This document shows, in pieces, positions 23,450 to 26,546 of a stretch of DNA of 26,546 nt. The notes below the pieces were generated by a model. The model was not told the DNA's origin. It searched no databases and saw only the letters and a list, made by a program, of their open reading frames with translations. Position 1 is the stretch's first letter, and every line of letters starts with the position of its first letter. Both the position numbers and the translations under genes were made by a program. Location of the stretch: assembly GCA_937968035.1 (NCBI GenBank), contig CALBTS010000267.1:1-26546 (forward strand), read 5' to 3'. The DNA is from an uncultured Methanomethylovorans sp. GTDB taxonomy: Archaea; Halobacteriota; Methanosarcinia; Methanosarcinales; Methanosarcinaceae.

Positions 23450-24286
23450 TTATTTTCCTTGCATGTATTTGCGATAGTTTTTAGGATCGGACAAGTCAGC
23501 AGAACTAAGCCCTAAAGCTTCAAGTTCCGTAGTCATTTTCTTGGCATCTTCTACCGCTTGCATTAAATCAGCAGTGGTGGAGCCATTGAGGATACTGAAC
23601 TTAGAACGACCTAAATGGGATTCCTCATTAGGGGTAATACCGCTAGTATTTTGGGTAGATGTAACTGGTTGGGAGTTGCTTGGCTTCCCTTGTGAATTGA
23701 TTCCAATAAGATTTAATACCGCTTGCGGAGAGGTCTTTGCAAGTTCATTAAAAGACTCTGGAGTCATACCCATTTCAGCAGCTTTGGTATAGAATACTTT
23801 CTCAGCATCTGCACCAAACTTCTCAACCATCTTCTGAGTAACCGATTTAACGTTCTCAGACATGATCTGCTCTTTTTGTTTACTAGTCAGTACATTATTA
23901 ACAATCGCGGAAATATCATCTTCACTAACAGACTTCACGGGTGGTGTTCCCGGTTCTTGTTGCTTAGAGATGAGAGCATCCATAGCACGTTGAATTTCTA
24001 CATATTTAGCTTCGACAGCTTCAACCTTTTCCAAACCACCCTTTAACTGGGAGACTTCATTTTGTAGTTGTTGGATGTAACTTTGAGCATGTGCTGCGCC
24101 TTTAAGCGCTTCTTCAACATTAGCGTATTTACGCTCTCCACGTTCATTCTTGATACCAGAGAGAAGGTCTTCAAACTGAGTACCAGCAGGAACGCCACCA
24201 GTATTACCGCCTTCTGGTGTTTTATCATTATTCGGGGTTTCCGAATTATTATTATTCTTTTCAAAAATACTATTGTCGGTAGACAT
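23450..24286 (-). CDS. Scaffolding protein
   Basis: 278 aa, with AAGGAT before the ATG. Very polar: an Asn/Gly-rich N-terminus, a coiled-coil stretch (YIQQLQNEVSQLKGGLEKVE, then EAKYVEIQRAMDALISK), an acidic middle, a helical region with EKFGADAEKVFYTKAAEMGM, a Ser/Thr/Asn linker and a charged C-terminus ending NYRKYMQGK. This composition, and the place between portal and capsid protein, are typical of podovirus scaffold proteins (T7 gp9 position), which guide procapsid assembly and leave before DNA packaging. It ends 3 nt before the capsid ATG. Confidence 0.85.
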   Translation of the reverse strand: MSTDNSIFEKNNNNSETPNNDKTPEGGNTGGVPAGTQFEDLLSGIKNERGERKYANVEEALKGAAHAQSYIQQLQNEVSQLKGGLEKVEAVEAKYVEIQRAMDALISKQQEPGTPPVKSVSEDDISAIVNNVLTSKQKEQIMSENVKSVTQKMVEKFGADAEKVFYTKAAEMGMTPESFNELAKTSPQAVLNLIGINSQGKPSNSQPVTSTQNTSGITPNEESHLGRSKFSILNGSTTADLMQAVEDAKKMTTELEALGLSSADLSDPKNYRKYMQGK

Positions 24287-24400
24287 ATAGTTTTATATCC
24301 TTATGTAAGTATACTTATATAATAATATATAATATTATATTTAATATCAATATATATATATATTATTTATCTTCTAAAATACTAGTAATTATACTAATAA
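24287..24400 (-). promoter_or_regulatory. AT-rich intergenic region before the scaffold gene
   Basis: 114 nt, nearly all A and T, the longest true gap in the leftward block. It contains runs of TATA, short inverted repeats (TAGTA-TAAT-TACTA and AAGTATACTT on the - strand) and the scaffold RBS AAGGAT at its end. A late promoter for scaffold and capsid genes is likely by position, but no clear sigma-70 or T7-type consensus could be picked out of such biased sequence. Confidence 0.4.
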
Positions 24401-24661
24401 TTAGTCAGACTTTCCTGTTTTTCCTTCGGATAGAATAGAAATTACTTCTTCAAGACCTCTTTCGTACCCAATGGCGTCTGCCTGTGAATACGCCCAAGAG
24501 GCATCAGAATACTCCTTCTTTCTTGATTCTCTTCGTGACGTATCAATCTTCTTACGTAAAATATCAATTATACGTTCTCTGATAACCCTGCTTGATTTAA
24601 AAGAAGAAGTTACCTCTTGGATAGCGTCTCCCTTTAAACCACCCGTAATGATTGTTTTCAT
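24401..24661 (-). CDS. Small hypothetical protein between portal and scaffold
   Basis: 86 aa; the start overlaps the portal stop in ATGA, so it is coupled. It is highly charged and helical (RVIRERIIDILRKKIDTSRR, then SWAYSQADAIGYERGLEEVI). Small proteins in this slot are common in podoviruses, but no function is known to me. It is soluble, with no membrane segment. The AT-rich gap follows it. Confidence 0.75.
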   Translation of the reverse strand: MKTIITGGLKGDAIQEVTSSFKSSRVIRERIIDILRKKIDTSRRESRKKEYSDASWAYSQADAIGYERGLEEVISILSEGKTGKSD

Positions 24662-26421
24662 TGTGGTGGAATACCTTGCGGTTGTGTCGTAAGCCCTTGT
24701 TCAGTGTTCAAATCTTCTTGAGCTTGGTTAGCAAGTCTTTGAAGCTCTTGTTGCTCAAAGATTGCTACATTAGGTTTATACAAAGAGTAACGTTTAACAT
24801 TCATAACTTCTTCAATTAGTTTAGAGAGCTCTTTTCCTGAAGTATGCGGAAGGATCATCTGTCCCACTTGGGAGTTATAAAGTTGTGTTAAGTTCTGAAC
24901 AAGTTGTGCTTGAGCAGCAAAGTGTCTAGCACCAATAGGCCGAAGTTTACCGGATGCAGTGATGTCGTCTTTAGTAATTTCAATAAAACGTTGAACTCCT
25001 AAATCTTCATCCATGACCTTCCCAACATCATTGCCGTCGAAATTACGTTTAGCTGCTTCCAGCATCATATTCAAAGACTTCTCAATATAATTAATTTCGA
25101 AATTAGTAACCTTTTCTTGAAAGATTCTACCTGCCGCATTCTCTAGACTTTGAACTTCGTATTTAGTCTTTTCACCTGGAGTTCTAATACCCATAGCTTC
25201 GCTAGGAGCACCTGCAAACTGCTCCATGAGAGTAGTAAGATAGTTAATCTCATTATTAGCTTGAATCACCCATTGAGCGTTCTTAGCAAGCTCTTCTACA
25301 TCCCCATTCTCATCGATGTGGATTCTAGAAAGCGGGCCATATTCGAACTCTTCCACTTCCCCTTTAATCTTCAACGGAGGGAGAACAGCTAAATCCATAG
25401 CATCTGCTTTAAGGTTTTCTAAGTGGTCTACACGATATTGCAAACCCACAAGATTATCTAATGGCCCCATAGCCCATAGATTATCTGAGCGAGTACGCCA
25501 TCCACAGTGTACAATTGGAGCTTTCCCAAGCCAGCTAGGGAATGGGATATCACGAAGAATATGCATCCGATCCATAATAGTGATAATACGTCCGGTACGA
25601 TGCTCCATTGTCTCTCTATCAAAAATATCTCCGTAGAACTCAAGAATTTCTACATATCCACTCTGAAGATACTCAGTATAGCTTCCAAACCCGTCAATCG
25701 TGAGACCTTCAAGCTTATCCGCTTCTTCCATACTAAATGGACCTTTACCAGTTAAAGCTTGTTTACGGAACTTTAATACTTGTTCAACATTAACAAAGTC
25801 CGCATCACTCTTAGCCTTATCTACTAGTTGTCCAATAGAAAGAACAGAGCGAATCACCTTAAAAGAATCTTCAAATGATTCAGCAAGGGGGTTAAATACA
25901 ATATCATGCGGAGAAATACGAGTTGTTTTAGGTCCAGTATATGTATTGGTCTTCTTCCCCTCATCATTCTCTACAAAAGAGTCTACATAAGAGACGATAC
26001 CGAAACTGTTACCTGTGTCAATATAATCATATAAGGCTTTATCAATTGTCTGACGATAGTCACTCTCACGAGTTTTATTCGCCATATAAGCTTGAATAGC
26101 TTCTACTTTTCCACGTACGGAATCAGCTTTACTATACCCTTCCCAAGAAAGCCAGTCATCATTAGGAAACAAGGCTGAGATATAATTGGAATGAAGATTA
26201 TCCCTGATCTGACAAAGCTTTGGGAGCGTTGTGGAGTTCTTCCAAGGGAGTTGCTGATTAGTAGTTTTACGAGTATCAGTGGCAAAAATGTAATTACGGA
26301 GTTCTTTCTTATCTTCCGTCCATTCCCTTTTCTGACTATAGTATGTAATCCAAAGATCAGAAATATACTGCGCTCGTTGGTCTATATTAAAATTAGGGAG
26401 TTCTAAAGGTGTTCTACTCAT
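24658..26421 (-). CDS. Portal (head-tail connector) protein
   Basis: 587 aa, with AAGGA before the ATG. Features of podovirus portals (T7 gp8 type) are visible: NYIFATDTRKTTNQQLPWKN near the N-terminus, LCQIRDNLHSNYISALFPND, RISPHDIVFNPLAESFED in the middle, WAMGPLDNLVGLQYRVDHLE, the stem-region GEKTKYEVQSLENAAGRIFQ, and a Gln/Pro-rich tail ending QPQGIPPQ. Twelve copies should form the ring through which DNA enters and leaves and to which the adaptor binds. Length is close to the usual 500-600 aa. Confidence 0.9.
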   Translation of the reverse strand: MSRTPLELPNFNIDQRAQYISDLWITYYSQKREWTEDKKELRNYIFATDTRKTTNQQLPWKNSTTLPKLCQIRDNLHSNYISALFPNDDWLSWEGYSKADSVRGKVEAIQAYMANKTRESDYRQTIDKALYDYIDTGNSFGIVSYVDSFVENDEGKKTNTYTGPKTTRISPHDIVFNPLAESFEDSFKVIRSVLSIGQLVDKAKSDADFVNVEQVLKFRKQALTGKGPFSMEEADKLEGLTIDGFGSYTEYLQSGYVEILEFYGDIFDRETMEHRTGRIITIMDRMHILRDIPFPSWLGKAPIVHCGWRTRSDNLWAMGPLDNLVGLQYRVDHLENLKADAMDLAVLPPLKIKGEVEEFEYGPLSRIHIDENGDVEELAKNAQWVIQANNEINYLTTLMEQFAGAPSEAMGIRTPGEKTKYEVQSLENAAGRIFQEKVTNFEINYIEKSLNMMLEAAKRNFDGNDVGKVMDEDLGVQRFIEITKDDITASGKLRPIGARHFAAQAQLVQNLTQLYNSQVGQMILPHTSGKELSKLIEEVMNVKRYSLYKPNVAIFEQQELQRLANQAQEDLNTEQGLTTQPQGIPPQ

Positions 26422-26429
26422 TTTATTCC

Positions 26430-26546
26430 TTAACTAAAGGACACACCGCCAAAGCGCGTGTTATAGATAATATTTGATTTTCTTGTAATGTCATAAGAAC
26501 TTCTCTTAGGCTTTATAGCAATCTCGACTACTGAAGCCAGCGCATC
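26430..26546 (-). CDS. C-terminal fragment of an unidentified gene upstream of portal
   Basis: Open from the window edge to a TAA at 26430-26432, giving 38 residues ending IIYNTRFGGVSFS. It is spaced 8 nt from the portal ATG, with the portal RBS in between. In this gene order the neighbour is often a terminase or another head-completion gene, but nothing in the fragment proves this. Confidence 0.5.
   Translation of the reverse strand, partial: DALASVVEIAIKPKRSSYDITRKSNIIYNTRFGGVSFS

Noticed and set aside
1..26546. tRNA genes or phage attachment site
   Set aside because: No cloverleaf with a GTTCRA arm was found by eye, and no integrase or repeat pair is present; a dedicated tRNAscan run was not possible.

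Overview
The window is a piece of a tailed double-stranded DNA phage genome, most likely a short-tailed (podovirus-type) virion. The evidence is one long leftward block of virion genes in T7-like order: portal, scaffold, major capsid, tail tube adaptor and nozzle, then three internal (ejection) proteins, fibre and tailspike. No rRNA, tRNA, CRISPR array or bacterial housekeeping gene was seen. Most of the window is AT-rich; the tailspike gene is clearly GC-rich. A VpV262/SIO1-like relative with a B12-dependent ribonucleotide reductase would fit, but that placement is a low-confidence inference and the host is not identifiable.

Layout. Positions 1-4196 are on the + strand and carry nucleotide-metabolism and selfish genes: the tail of an unidentified gene, a metallophosphoesterase, a frameshifted small membrane protein, a small Cys-motif protein, an apparently decayed HNH nuclease, and a class II ribonucleotide reductase (nrdJ) split by a LAGLIDADG-encoding group I intron, followed by an HNH nuclease overlapping its 3' end. 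A bidirectional terminator at 4200-4235 separates this from the convergent - strand block. Read from right to left, that block has a truncated gene, portal, an 86-aa protein, scaffold, the major capsid gene in three exons with two LAGLIDADG group I introns, a capsid-associated protein, a strong terminator, a C1q-like structural protein, tail adaptor, a small protein, tail nozzle, a GNAT acetyltransferase, internal proteins of 178, 1508 and 727 aa (the last with a lytic transglycosylase domain), a small TM/coiled-coil protein, a basic HNH-like protein, a collagen-like fibre, an 805-aa tailspike (beta-helix plus SGNH esterase plus WDG repeats), and a small membrane protein.

How it works together. 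The - strand genes mostly overlap or abut and should be translated as late operons. Scaffold, portal and capsid protein build the head; adaptor and nozzle build the short tail; the three internal proteins probably form the cell-wall-piercing ejection conduit; the fibre and tailspike recognise and probably deacetylate a surface polysaccharide. The reductase supplies deoxynucleotides.

The most notable feature is the load of homing elements: three group I introns with LAGLIDADG nucleases plus two or three HNH-type genes, all in or beside nrdJ and the capsid gene. The capsid gene has two introns whose nucleases are clearly paralogous, and both sit directly before GATG. The reductase intron splits the codon of a redox-active cysteine.
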